From: Marinobacter vulgaris
GTDB lineage: Bacteria > Pseudomonadota > Gammaproteobacteria > Pseudomonadales > Oleiphilaceae
DNA: 64,000 nt
NCBI RefSeq assembly: GCF_003344045.1
Contig: NZ_QFWX01000001.1
Span: 496,001 to 560,000, forward strand
Direction: 5' to 3'
Shown: piece by piece, positions 35,053 to 43,154 of the stretch
Numbering within the stretch: position 1 is the stretch's first letter
How the letters are laid out: every line of letters starts with the position of its first letter
Position numbers and translations under genes: made by a program
The notes under the pieces: model-generated
Told to the model about the DNA's origin: nothing
The model's input: only the letters and a program-made list of their open reading frames with translations
Databases searched by the model: none

Positions 35053-35718
35053 TCAGGCTGTGTGAGGAAGCACTCCGTAATAGACGGCGCTGAAGTGGAG
35101 GGCACTGCCGCCGATCACGAACAGATGCCATACCGCGTGCATATAGGGTATGCGGTCGGCCAGGTAAAAAATCACGCCGGTGGTGTAAACCACGCCGCCG
35201 GCGATGGTCAGGTAAAGTGCGGTCTCATTCAGGCTGGCCACCAGGTCAGATGAGGCAAAGGTAATCAGCCACCCCATGGCAATATAGATGCCCACCCGGG
35301 CGAGCTTGAAGCGGTTTTTGAAAATGATCTTGAGAACCACGCCGGTAACGGCCAGGGACCAGATGATGGCGAAAAGTGTCCAGCCTGTGGTGCCTCGCAT
35401 ATTGACCAGCAGAAAAGGTGTGTAGGTTCCGGCGATCAGCAGAAAGATGGCGCAGTGATCCAGGGTTTTGAACACTGCCCGCAGTCCCTGATTGCGGGCG
35501 CCATGATAAAGCGTTGACGCCAGGTAAAGCAGTATCAGCGACGCTCCGAAAATGCTGAAGCTGGCGATCTTCCAGGTATCTCCCGACTGGCCGGCCGCTA
35601 CGATCAGAGCGATCGTGCCAATTACGCTGAGAATGGCTCCCAGCCCGTGGGTAGCACTGTTCAGCCATTCTTCAATGCGGTGATGAGGGGATTCCGCGGA
35701 AGGGTTCTTGGCGTTCAT
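35053..35718 (-). CDS. trhA: PAQR-family membrane homeostasis protein TrhA (hemolysin III)
   Basis: A 221-residue seven-helix membrane protein. Family residues are seen: EEWLNSATHGLGAILSVIG, YLASTLYHGARN, LDHCAIFLLIAGTYTPF, and the C-terminal MHAVWHLFVIGGSALHF. The conserved Ser, Asp and His form a zinc site in PAQR proteins. Bacterial members have been linked to membrane energetics; haemolysis is not established. I use the ATG at 35718; ATGs at 35733 and 35781 are possible. Confidence 0.9.
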   Translation of the reverse strand: MNAKNPSAESPHHRIEEWLNSATHGLGAILSVIGTIALIVAAGQSGDTWKIASFSIFGASLILLYLASTLYHGARNQGLRAVFKTLDHCAIFLLIAGTYTPFLLVNMRGTTGWTLFAIIWSLAVTGVVLKIIFKNRFKLARVGIYIAMGWLITFASSDLVASLNETALYLTIAGGVVYTTGVIFYLADRIPYMHAVWHLFVIGGSALHFSAVYYGVLPHTA

Positions 35719-35910
35719 CAATCTCGATTCCATATCGGCCACAGTGCTACGGTACTTGAGCGTACACGTGTACGCAATCATATGAGTGTGACAACGTTGT
35801 GAGAATGATCAGAAATTCTGAACAAGCCGGATCAAATCTTCCGGTTTTTCGATACCTGTCCGTGCAGTAGGCTTGCAACATCCATCAACTGCAAGAGGCT
35901 ACAGACTGCT

Positions 35911-36510
35911 ATGGCAAAGGTACTTGTTCTCTATTACTCCATGTACGGGCATATCGAAACCATGGCCAGCACGGTTGCCGAGGGCGCAAAGAGCGTATCG
36001 GGGGCTGAGGTCACCGTGAAACGGGTTCCAGAAACCATGTCTGACCAGGCATTCCTGGGCGCCGGTGGCAAATCCGACCAGGCTGCACCGGTAGCCGATC
36101 CGAAAGAGCTGTCGGACTACGACGCGGTTATCTTTGGCACTCCGACAAGGTTCGGTAACATGTCAGGACAGATGCGCACCTTTCTCGACCAGACCGGTGG
36201 CCTCTGGGCGGAGGGCAAGCTCCACGGCAAGTTAGCCAGCGTATTTACCTCCACCGGAACCGGTGGCGGCCAGGAGCATACCATCAGCTCGTTCTGGACC
36301 ACTCTGGCCCATCACGGCATGGTCATCGTACCGCTTGGATATGGCATCCCGGATTTCTTCGATGTGTCGGAGATGAACGGCGGTACCCCGTATGGCGCCT
36401 CCACCATTGCTGGTGGCGACGGTTCCCGCCAGCCCAGCGAGAAAGAGCTGAACATAGCCCGCTATCAGGGCAGGCATGTGGCAGAGCTTGCCGTCAGACT
36501 GCACGGCTGA
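35911..36510 (+). CDS. wrbA: NAD(P)H:quinone oxidoreductase WrbA
   Basis: A 199-residue flavodoxin-fold enzyme that reduces quinones by two electrons, avoiding semiquinone radicals. FMN-binding segments are [19 protein letters not shown], the [22 protein letters not shown] loop and [15 protein letters not shown], followed by the WrbA-specific [12 protein letters not shown] and [17 protein letters not shown]. Length is typical. It is divergent from trhA and followed by a terminator. Confidence 0.95.
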   Translation: MAKVLVLYYSMYGHIETMASTVAEGAKSVSGAEVTVKRVPETMSDQAFLGAGGKSDQAAPVADPKELSDYDAVIFGTPTRFGNMSGQMRTFLDQTGGLWAEGKLHGKLASVFTSTGTGGGQEHTISSFWTTLAHHGMVIVPLGYGIPDFFDVSEMNGGTPYGASTIAGGDGSRQPSEKELNIARYQGRHVAELAVRLHG

Positions 36511-36546
36511 TATTTGCGGAATTGATTGAGCGTTGAGCGTTTTTTG

Positions 36547-36578
36547 GGGCAGCAGGCGAGAGCTTGCTGCCCTTTTTT
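36547..36578 (+). terminator. Rho-independent terminator of wrbA
   Basis: GGGCAGCAGGC and GCTTGCTGCCC (36547-36557 and 36562-36572, one wobble pair) form an 11-bp stem with a four-base loop followed by six T residues. Confidence 0.88.
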
Positions 36579-36602
36579 GTGCTTACTGATTTGCGCCGGA
36601 AT

Positions 36603-37310
36603 TTACGGCCGGCTCGCCAGGGCGCCGGTTTTCAGCCGGGAAAAGGTTGCGGGCACCACTCCCAGCCAGGAAGCCAGCTGGTTATCCGGCACCCGTTTGA
36701 CCAGCTCCGGGTACTCCTCCAGCAGCAACAGGTATCGCTCTCGCGCGGACATGGTCTGTTTCCGGAATTCCCTCATACTGGTCAGCTCCGCCATCTCCTC
36801 GGTCAGCACCAGGGCGAACATGGGCCAGAGCCCGTCATCGTGAGACTGTATCGCGGAACGGAAGGCGGAAAAGTCAGCTACCCAGGCAGTGACAGGGGTT
36901 ACGCTCGTTAGACAGAGTGTGTTTCGCACAGTACGGCTGCGGCCGAAGACGGGCCAGATCATATCGCCCTCGGAAAAGAAATGGTGCACCGCGATCTTGC
37001 CACTGGGTGCCTCCCGGAACAGCCGCATGATGCCGTACTGAATCAGATAAACATTTGCCCAGGGAGTGTCGTGTTTCTCCATGTCGGTTTCGGCATCTAC
37101 CCGGCGGGGATGAAACAACCGGGCGAGGTCTGCCAGAAATCGTGCATCCGGATCGTTTTCGTGCCCCGCAAGACGAATACCGAATATACGGCTCAGGCCG
37201 TCAAGAAGGGCCGTCGACTCTGGCGCTGCATCTTGCTGGATGATATCCCGGTTAGTGTCGCCCAGCATGCAGGGGGCCGAGGAGACGTCTTGCCTGAAGG
37301 TCGAATTCAT
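36603..37310 (-). CDS. Crp/Fnr family transcriptional regulator
   Basis: A 235-residue regulator with a cyclic-nucleotide-binding-like beta-roll (about 60-160; YLIQYGIMRLFREAPSGKIAVHHFFSEGDMIWPVFG), a dimerisation helix (about 165-190) and a C-terminal helix-turn-helix (PDNQLASWLGVVPATFSRLK). The four-Cys N-terminal cluster motif of FNR is absent, so it is not an oxygen-sensing FNR. The effector is unknown. Its closeness to the NarK region would fit nitrogen-oxide sensing, but nothing in the sequence proves this. Confidence 0.85.
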   Translation of the reverse strand: MNSTFRQDVSSAPCMLGDTNRDIIQQDAAPESTALLDGLSRIFGIRLAGHENDPDARFLADLARLFHPRRVDAETDMEKHDTPWANVYLIQYGIMRLFREAPSGKIAVHHFFSEGDMIWPVFGRSRTVRNTLCLTSVTPVTAWVADFSAFRSAIQSHDDGLWPMFALVLTEEMAELTSMREFRKQTMSARERYLLLLEEYPELVKRVPDNQLASWLGVVPATFSRLKTGALASRP

Positions 37311-37645
37311 GGCTTTGACTCTTTTTTAACTGTATGCAAATTATCGTATCAGAGAAGAATCTTTTGAAATGACTTAAATCATTAAGCCTTTTTCACAGAG
37401 TCGATTAACGTGGAGGGCTAGCGGGATTCATGAGATTGATTTGGCGCCGGGTCCTGGGTCCCCCTCCTTGGTCTTTGTGAAATACCTGACTGTTCCACCA
37501 GCATATAAAAATGTATGCATAATGATATTTAATATAGTCAAGCACGGGGGGATATTTCACCATTGCGCCGGAGAGTTACCTCTTGGGAGGTAAGTGATAG
37601 ACTGCGATCGCCGCCCCATTTCCAAGGTTTGGTTCCGGAGAATCC
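37311..37645. other. AT-richer divergent intergenic region without a recognised gene
   Basis: This 335-base stretch separates the Crp/Fnr regulator (minus) from the AEC carrier (plus) and is visibly more AT-rich than its surroundings. It should hold both promoters. A partly FNR-like TTTAATATAGTCAA near 37528-37541 is too degenerate to call. No RNA gene or coding frame was recognised. Confidence 0.5.
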
Positions 37646-38566
37646 ATGTCTGCAGCGCTCGCCCTGTTCGTCAAGCTTCTGCCTCTTTATATAACGGTGG
37701 CCTTGGGCTGGATTGCCGGCCGTTATCTCGAGGCCAGCGGCAAGCACATTGCCGGCATCATGCTGTACATCGTGACACCGTCGGTGGTGTTTTCCGGCGT
37801 TATGGCTGCACCGCTGAGCCTGGAAGTAATAATGCTGCCGGGGCTGGTTTTCGCTTTCTGCACCTTGATGGCGCTTGTGCACATGGCCCTGGCCAGGCGC
37901 TGGTTGTCCGATGGCAGTGCATCGATCATTCCGTTATCGGTTGGTACCGGCAACACCGGCTATTTCGGTATTCCCGTTGCACTGTTGCTGTTCGGTCAGG
38001 AGGGGCTGGCGCTCTATATTGTCTGCATGCTCGGGACCACGCTGTTTGAAAACTCGGTGGGGTTTTATCTGGCGGCGAGAGGGAAATACAGCATCGGTGA
38101 TGCGCTGGCGCGGGTGGCGAAGCTGCCTTCGGTTTATGCGTTTCTGGTTGCGGTGGTTCTGAATCTTGCCGGCTTTTCCATACCGGAGGTGTTCGTGCCC
38201 CTTTTCGATAATCTGAAGGGGGCCTACAGCATTCTGGGTATGATGATTATTGGAATGGGCATCCTCAGCTTCCGCGGTCTGGCCGGTAACCCCTCATTCA
38301 CCGCGCTGGCTTTTTTCGGCAAATTTGTTTCATGGCCGCTGCTTGCGATGGCTTTCTGGTGGCTGGATGCAAACTGGTTCGGTGTCTACGACCTGGCTGT
38401 GCACCAGGCCATTTTCCTGATTTCCATTACGCCGATTGCGGCCAATACCGTGGTCATTGCGACCCTGCTGGATGCCTCTCCACGCCAGGCGGCGGGTACC
38501 ACGTTACTGAGCACCCTGTTTGCGCTGGCGTTTATTCCGGTAATGATCGCCTGGGTATTCGGGTAG
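37646..38566 (+). CDS. AEC family transporter (auxin efflux carrier fold)
   Basis: A 306-residue membrane protein with about ten helices. Typical features are LYITVALGWIAGRYLE at the start, IVTPSVVFSGVM, the substrate-crossover segment SVGTGNTGYFGIPVALLLFG, and the C-terminal LISITPIAANTVVIATLLD. Family members move malate, malonate or other organic anions; the substrate here cannot be told. CCGGAG precedes the ATG. It is convergent with the ferritin-like gene. Confidence 0.88.
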   Translation: MSAALALFVKLLPLYITVALGWIAGRYLEASGKHIAGIMLYIVTPSVVFSGVMAAPLSLEVIMLPGLVFAFCTLMALVHMALARRWLSDGSASIIPLSVGTGNTGYFGIPVALLLFGQEGLALYIVCMLGTTLFENSVGFYLAARGKYSIGDALARVAKLPSVYAFLVAVVLNLAGFSIPEVFVPLFDNLKGAYSILGMMIIGMGILSFRGLAGNPSFTALAFFGKFVSWPLLAMAFWWLDANWFGVYDLAVHQAIFLISITPIAANTVVIATLLDASPRQAAGTTLLSTLFALAFIPVMIAWVFG

Positions 38567-38574
38567 GCAGGTAT

Positions 38575-39138
38575 TCAGGCGTAATCCTGCAGCAGGCCGG
38601 CCATGTCGTCGGCGTGCTCTTCTTCGACTGCGAGAATCTCTTCCATTAACCGACGTGTGGTCGGATCGTCGTCTCCCAGGTACTGGATAATCTCGCGATA
38701 GCTGTCAATGGCGATCCTCTCCGCTACCAGGTCTTCTTCAATCATCTCTTTGAGCGTATCGCCTTCAATGTATTCCGAATGGCTGCGCGTGGACAGGCTG
38801 TCTGGCGAGAAGTTTGGCTTGCCGCCCAGCTGGGCAATGCGCTCGGCAATCTGATCGGCGTGCTCCTGTTCCTGCTGGGCGTGCTCCAGAAATTCCTGTG
38901 CCACAGCTTCTGCATTGAGCCCGTCAGCGGCGTAGTAGTGGTGCTTGTAACGCAGCACGCAGACAATTTCGGTGGCGAGGGCTTCGTTGAGAATTTTGAT
39001 CACGGTTTCGCGGTCGGCTTTATAGCCGTCGGTGATTGCACCGTCGCGCATGTTTGCGCGGGCGCGTTCCCTTATATTCTTGATGTCGGAAAGAAACGGC
39101 TGTTTATCGCTGGCTGCGGTTTTCTTCGTTGTGCTCAT
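38575..39138 (-). CDS. Ferritin-like (bacterioferritin/DPS-related) protein
   Basis: A 187-residue four-helix-bundle protein. Iron-ligand patterns are seen in ILNEALATEIVCVLRYKHHY, FLEHAQQEQEHADQIAERI, the central MIEEDLVAERIAIDSYREII and the C-terminal MEEILAVEEEHADDMAGLL. This gives the di-iron ExxH pairs. A roughly 45-residue basic N-terminal extension (SDIKNIRERARANMRDG) precedes it. AGGAG seven bases before the ATG at 39138 fixes the start; the longer open frame upstream is not conserved. It probably stores iron or protects against oxidative damage. Confidence 0.88.
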   Translation of the reverse strand: MSTTKKTAASDKQPFLSDIKNIRERARANMRDGAITDGYKADRETVIKILNEALATEIVCVLRYKHHYYAADGLNAEAVAQEFLEHAQQEQEHADQIAERIAQLGGKPNFSPDSLSTRSHSEYIEGDTLKEMIEEDLVAERIAIDSYREIIQYLGDDDPTTRRLMEEILAVEEEHADDMAGLLQDYA

Positions 39139-39268
39139 TTGATAACTCCTTGGCCTGTTCTGACTGGTAGTTCGCAATGCGATTACTCTGTGAGAAATAA
39201 CCTTAGCACTCGAACGAAGGCAGTGCACAGTGCGCGGCTGCGAAAAATCCCTGCCGCATTGACCCCGC

Positions 39269-39904
39269 TCAGCCGGTATGAATGGCTTCAGCTGTTTTTC
39301 CCTGGGCAATATCGTTGCGCGCATGGCGTACGACACTGATGCCGGCGGTGATGGCGAGGGTTCCCATGATTGCGGCAACAATGAGGTCGGGCCAGGCGGT
39401 GCCCGTTCCGAAGACACCCAGGGCCGCCACCATCACCGCGATATTGCCGATGGCGTCGTTGCGGCTACAAAGCCACACCGAGCGCATGTCGGAATCGCCC
39501 TCCCGGAACTTGAACAGCATGATGGCAACACCCGCGTTGGCGGCCAGGGCCAACAAACCGACTGCTCCCATCGTCAATGGTTCCGGGGTAATGCCACTCT
39601 GCAACACCCAGATGGCGCGGCCCATGACGGCGAAGCCGAATACCGCCATGGTTATGCCTTTCACCATGGCAGCCCGGCCGCGCCATATCATCCCCATTGA
39701 GAGTACCGACAGCGACAGCAGATAGTTGGCACTGTCACCGAAGAAGTCGATGGCGTCTGCCATGAGGGATACAGAGCCGGACTGGAGACTGGCATAACCT
39801 TCTACCAGAAACATGGCCAGATTGACCCAAAGGGCAATCCACAAGGCCTTGCGAAAGCCGGGTGCGGGGGATTTGGGTTCGGGAGCGGAGCAGCTACACG
39901 CCAT
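39269..39904 (-). CDS. CDF-type cation efflux protein, short form
   Basis: A 211-residue cation diffusion facilitator with about six helices and no C-terminal cytoplasmic metal-binding domain (usual family length about 300). In the TM2 metal site the sequence is SLMADAIDFFGDSANYLL, with Asp in the place of the first His of HxxxD, and TM5 has SRNDAIGNIAVM. Asp at this position is known in CDF proteins that accept Cd, Fe or Mn as well as Zn. The N-terminus has two Cys (MACSCSAPE). AGGAGG sets the start. Its promoter carries the CadR operator, so Cd, Pb or Zn efflux is likely. Confidence 0.88.
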   Translation of the reverse strand: MACSCSAPEPKSPAPGFRKALWIALWVNLAMFLVEGYASLQSGSVSLMADAIDFFGDSANYLLSLSVLSMGMIWRGRAAMVKGITMAVFGFAVMGRAIWVLQSGITPEPLTMGAVGLLALAANAGVAIMLFKFREGDSDMRSVWLCSRNDAIGNIAVMVAALGVFGTGTAWPDLIVAAIMGTLAITAGISVVRHARNDIAQGKTAEAIHTG

Positions 39905-39932
39905 GAATACCTCCTGTTGTCGGACTGTATTC

Positions 39933-39963
39933 ATTAAAAACCCTGTAGCTGCTACAGAGTCAA
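39933..39963 (-). promoter_or_regulatory. CadR/MerR-type operator-promoter of the CDF gene
   Basis: On the minus strand the -35 TTGACT (39958-39963) and -10 TTTAAT (39933-39938) are separated by 19 bases, the lengthened spacer typical of MerR-family activators. Inside lies the dyad ACCCTGTAGC / GCTACAGAGT (39940-39960; the arms pair at 9 of 10 positions), which resembles known CadR/PbrR operators. CadR bound with metal would untwist the spacer and start transcription of the efflux gene. Confidence 0.85.
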
Positions 39964-39984
39964 CACTATGGGCGGAGGGCGCGT

Positions 39985-40437
39985 TCAGCGCGTTCCATGG
40001 GTGCCCGGAATGTGACTGCTGTTGCCGGCGGGCGTGTTCGCAGAGGGCTCCGAGGTTAATCCGCCGAGAATGCCGCACTCGCTGACGGTGCGCCCTTCGG
40101 AGCAGGCCTGCTGAAGCTGTTCCAGGGTGCTTTCCAGACTCGCCAGCTCACGCAGGCGCTCGCGTACGTGGCTGAGGTGACGTGCAAGCAGCGCATCGAC
40201 TTCGCTGCAGTCTGCGTCCGGTTGATCCGCCAGGCGGATCAGTTCACGGATTTCATCCTGGGCCATGTCCAGATTGCGGCAGCGCCTGATGAACAACAGC
40301 CGCTGGAGATGGCTTTGCCGGTAGTTCCGGTAGCCACTGGCCTCCCTCGCTGGCTCGGGTACCAGCCCGATTTTCTCGTAGTAACGAATGGTCTCTACCG
40401 GTATGCCGGTTGCCTTGGAGATCTCACCGATTTTCAT
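39985..40437 (-). CDS. cadR: Cd(II)/Pb(II)-responsive MerR-family regulator CadR
   Basis: A 150-residue MerR-type regulator. The winged helix reads MKIGEISKATGIPVETIRYYEKIGL; the dimerisation helix follows (about 80-115). Metal-binding Cys are at the expected places: DADCSEVDALL, LQQACSEG and SECGILGG. The tail (GNSSHIPGTHG) has two His, as in CadR proteins. The gene starts within the last 14 bases of the upstream histidine kinase gene, so it is transcribed with the two-component system as well as possibly on its own. It stands directly before its target gene. Confidence 0.9.
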   Translation of the reverse strand: MKIGEISKATGIPVETIRYYEKIGLVPEPAREASGYRNYRQSHLQRLLFIRRCRNLDMAQDEIRELIRLADQPDADCSEVDALLARHLSHVRERLRELASLESTLEQLQQACSEGRTVSECGILGGLTSEPSANTPAGNSSHIPGTHGTR

Positions 40438-41797
40438 GATGGGTGACCCCTGCTGTTCTTGCTTTGGGCAAGGAGACGCTCGCCCTGAGCCCGCCCCGTG
40501 TTCCGATACTGAATAACAGGCTGCCGCCATAGCGATCGGTTATTTCCCTGACGATGGCCAGTCCGAGCCCGTGCCCGGGAGTTTGCTCGTCCAGGCGCAC
40601 GCCGCGGTTCCCCAGTGTTGGAAGGGCATCGGCGCTGACACCGGGCCCGTCGTCCTCCACTGTGATGACCAGTTCACCTGCGGATTCAGTCAGTGACAAC
40701 TCGGCACCGGTCGCGGACCACTTACCGGCATTATCGACCAGATTGCCGAGAATCTCATTCAGATCATGTTCTTCAATTGGCCAGGAGGTTTCCGGGCCCA
40801 GTTCGGTTTCCAGTTCGAAGTTCTTGTCGGGGTACAGTCGGCCCAGCATCCATAACAGGTCCCGGGCCTGGCTGACGGGTTTGGCGGCCTTGCCCGCCTG
40901 GGGGCCGGCGAACCGGCTGCGGCGCATTTCGCTCTCCAGCTGGCGGTCAATGTCAGAAAGCCGTTGGGCCAGTTGTTGCCGCAGCTCCTGATCCAGCACG
41001 CGGGTGTCATCTTCAAGCACCTGGCGAATGGCAGACACCGGCGTCTTCACGCTATGGGAAAGATTGGCCAGGGCATCCCGGGACCGGGAAAGCCTCTGGT
41101 CAAGGGTGTCCAGAAGCTGGTTGAGCTGGCCGATCAGAGGCTGGAACTCTGTGGGGGCCTCCACGTCCAGTCGATTGCTGGCACCGCTCTGCAGGGACGT
41201 CAGGCCTTGCTTGATACGGTTGACGGAGCCCAGAGACAGCCGGATGGCCAGCCAGATTGCCAGTATCAGCAGTACCAGAAGAATGGCAGAGACGACCGCG
41301 GTCCAGAGATGCAATTCCTGCTGGCTTTGCTGCAGGTGGCTCAGGTCCTCGGCCACCACGATCACCACAGTTTCACCGTTCAGGGTCAAAGCCTTGCGGT
41401 ATGCCAGGAAATCGGCTCGCGAAGCATCGGCTGCGGGCTCTGATATGCGCACAAAGCCTGTGTCTGCAGCATTCAGCAGGGGCTCAAGAGCGGCAGACCA
41501 TTGCGCCGGCGAGCTGTGAACCTGGTTGCCTGTGCGCAGGGCAAAGGCGTGGTGAAAGACTTTCTCAAAGTAATCACCCTCTGCAATGTCGCGGATTTCC
41601 TCCGGTCCCGACTGCCGCAACTGGTGCTCAAGGAAAGCCACTTCATCCTGCAGACGGTCCTCCACGAATCCCTGGGCCATACGTTCCAGTAACAGGCCAT
41701 GAACGACCCAGGCGGCAGTCATCAACGCAATGGCTGCTGGAAGCAGATAGGTGAGCAGGCTTTTGCGGATGGAGCGCCGGGGGTCAATCCAATGCAT
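40424..41797 (-). CDS. Sensor histidine kinase of the copper-region two-component system
   Basis: A 457-residue membrane kinase. TM1 (about 13-35) and TM2 (about 164-186) flank a periplasmic sensor of about 125 residues, which holds His residues (FHHAFALRTGNQVHSS). A HAMP segment follows, then the H-box ANLSHSVKTPVSAI (His 248), the N-box EILGNLVDNAGKWS and G-boxes VEDDGPGVSADALP and GHGLGLAIVREI. The type is QseC/PhoQ-like. It overlaps the response regulator gene by 14 bases. Its position opposite copI suggests copper or envelope-stress sensing, which is inference. Confidence 0.9.
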   Translation of the reverse strand: MHWIDPRRSIRKSLLTYLLPAAIALMTAAWVVHGLLLERMAQGFVEDRLQDEVAFLEHQLRQSGPEEIRDIAEGDYFEKVFHHAFALRTGNQVHSSPAQWSAALEPLLNAADTGFVRISEPAADASRADFLAYRKALTLNGETVVIVVAEDLSHLQQSQQELHLWTAVVSAILLVLLILAIWLAIRLSLGSVNRIKQGLTSLQSGASNRLDVEAPTEFQPLIGQLNQLLDTLDQRLSRSRDALANLSHSVKTPVSAIRQVLEDDTRVLDQELRQQLAQRLSDIDRQLESEMRRSRFAGPQAGKAAKPVSQARDLLWMLGRLYPDKNFELETELGPETSWPIEEHDLNEILGNLVDNAGKWSATGAELSLTESAGELVITVEDDGPGVSADALPTLGNRGVRLDEQTPGHGLGLAIVREITDRYGGSLLFSIGTRGGLRASVSLPKARTAGVTHHENR

Positions 41798-42449
41798 TGA
41801 AGATATACCCCTGGCCGCGACGGGTCATGATGGCTTCGGCCCCGGTAATTTTTCGCAGTCTGCGCACATAGGCTTCAATGGTGTTGTCGCTGGGGCTGTC
41901 GCTGAGGTTGTAGAGCTGCTCGAGCAGCTGCTCCTTCGAGAACACCTGGCCCGGGCGGCTCATCAGGCATCGCAGCAGACGAAACTCGGTACCTGTCAGG
42001 GAGTGTTCCTGGCCGTCGGGTGTTTGCAGGCACTGGCGGTGTTCGTCCAGTTCGAAGCCACCGGTGGCCAGTTTTGCCTCAACCCGGCCTTCACTACGGC
42101 GAATCAGCGCGTTCAGTCGGGCCAGCAGTTCTTCGGTCTGGAAAGGCTTTGCCAGGTAATCGTCTGCTCCCGCCTTGAGACCGTTCACCTTGTCCTGCCA
42201 GTCGCCGCGGGCGGTCAGGATCAGTACGGGCATGGCCAGTTTGTCGGCCCGCCAGTTCTTGAGCACATCCAGACCGTTGCCGTCGGGCAGCCCCAGGTCC
42301 AGCACCACTACCCGGTAGTCTTCCTGTTTGCCAAGATTCTCCGCCTGTCTGGCGGTACCGGCCTCATCGACGGTAAAACCGGCGGCGGTCAGTTGCCGGT
42401 TCAGGCTTTCGGCAATGAGGGTGTCGTCTTCTACCAGAAGCAATCGCAT
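41784..42449 (-). CDS. OmpR/PhoB-family response regulator of the copper-region two-component system
   Basis: A 221-residue regulator: receiver domain with the acidic pair VEDD, phospho-acceptor Asp 51 in VVLDLGLPDGNG and LAKPF lysine, then a winged-helix DNA-binding domain (ALTGTEFRLLRCLMSRPGQVFSKEQLLEQLY, NTIEAYVRRLRKI). It is divergent from copI. Direct repeats CTGAAT spaced by 11 bases in the shared promoter region (42495-42543) are the probable binding sites, giving autoregulation and control of copI-copA-copB. Confidence 0.93.
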   Translation of the reverse strand: MRLLLVEDDTLIAESLNRQLTAAGFTVDEAGTARQAENLGKQEDYRVVVLDLGLPDGNGLDVLKNWRADKLAMPVLILTARGDWQDKVNGLKAGADDYLAKPFQTEELLARLNALIRRSEGRVEAKLATGGFELDEHRQCLQTPDGQEHSLTGTEFRLLRCLMSRPGQVFSKEQLLEQLYNLSDSPSDNTIEAYVRRLRKITGAEAIMTRRGQGYIFNALD

Positions 42450-42494
42450 GGGTGTACCTGCGTTTTGGAGTCAGTTGCAGTTTAGGGCCCTTTG

Positions 42495-42511
42495 CTGAAT
42501 GTAACCTGAAA
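42495..42511 (+). promoter_or_regulatory. Predicted response-regulator site 1 (CTGAAT direct repeat)
   Basis: CTGAAT-GTAAC-CTGAAA on the plus strand: two half-sites 11 bases apart, one helical turn, as expected for OmpR-family dimers. It lies 46 bases before the response regulator start on the opposite strand, pointing towards autoregulation. Confidence 0.6.
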
Positions 42512-42526
42512 ATTGTTCATCGGAAA

Positions 42527-42543
42527 ATTCAGCAAGGATTCAG
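42527..42543 (-). promoter_or_regulatory. Predicted response-regulator site 2 (CTGAAT direct repeat)
   Basis: On the minus strand CTGAAT-CCTTG-CTGAAT, a perfect direct repeat with 11-base period, ends 61 bases before the copI ATG. Together with site 1 it forms a larger inverted arrangement in the divergent promoter. Confidence 0.65.
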
Positions 42544-42604
42544 GTTCCTGGGGCAGAGTATGGTTTAAAACCGAATAGCCAAAATCCAGTTCCGGGAGAA
42601 ATCG

Positions 42605-43141
42605 ATGAATCAGATCCTCAAGAATGCTCTGTTGCCCGCCATGTTACTGGCAATCTCGTCTGGTACCTACGCTGCTGGTGAACACGGCGGGCATCATGGC
42701 AGTGATTCGGTGGGCGAGCCTGGAAAGGCGGAAAACGTATCGCGCACCATCGACGTGACCATGATGGACAATTACTACGAGCCCGAGTCCATCTCTGTGA
42801 AGCCCGGGGAAACCATTCGTTTCCGCGTCAGCAACGAGGGTGCCCTGGTGCACGAGTTCAACATCGGTACTGCAGAGATGCACGAGGCCCATCAGGAAGA
42901 AATGCAGATGATGGTGGAGCACGGAGTGCTCAAGGGTGATCACATTGATCGCGAGATGATGGAAATGGACATGGGCAACGGCCATTCCATGAAACACGAC
43001 GACCCCAACAGCGTGTTGATGGAGCCGGGTGAAACCAGAGAGATTATCTGGACGTTTGCCGAAGCCACCGACCTCGAGTTTGCCTGCAACGTGCCGGGCC
43101 ATTACCAGGCCGGCATGTACGGCGATATTGATTTTGAATAA
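42605..43141 (+). CDS. copI: Periplasmic cupredoxin, CopI-like
   Basis: A 178-residue protein with a signal peptide (cleavage near TYAAGE, about residue 23), a His-rich stretch after it (EHGGHHGSD), and a cupredoxin domain: IDVTMMDNYYEPESISVKPGETIRFRVSN, ALVHEFNIGTAEMH with the first His, and the C-terminal FACNVPGHYQAGMYG loop holding Cys, His and Met of a type 1 copper site. A Met/His-rich insertion (EMQMMVEHG, MEMDMGNGHSMKHDD) may hold extra copper. CopI-type proteins confer periplasmic copper tolerance. GGGAG lies before the ATG; copA follows 13 bases later. Confidence 0.85.
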   Translation: MNQILKNALLPAMLLAISSGTYAAGEHGGHHGSDSVGEPGKAENVSRTIDVTMMDNYYEPESISVKPGETIRFRVSNEGALVHEFNIGTAEMHEAHQEEMQMMVEHGVLKGDHIDREMMEMDMGNGHSMKHDDPNSVLMEPGETREIIWTFAEATDLEFACNVPGHYQAGMYGDIDFE

Positions 43142-43154
43142 GCAGGTTTATGCC

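Noticed and set aside
37528..37541. FNR-like box before the AEC carrier gene
   Set aside because: TTTAATATAGTCAA matches only 7 of 10 consensus positions, which is too few to call in AT-rich DNA.
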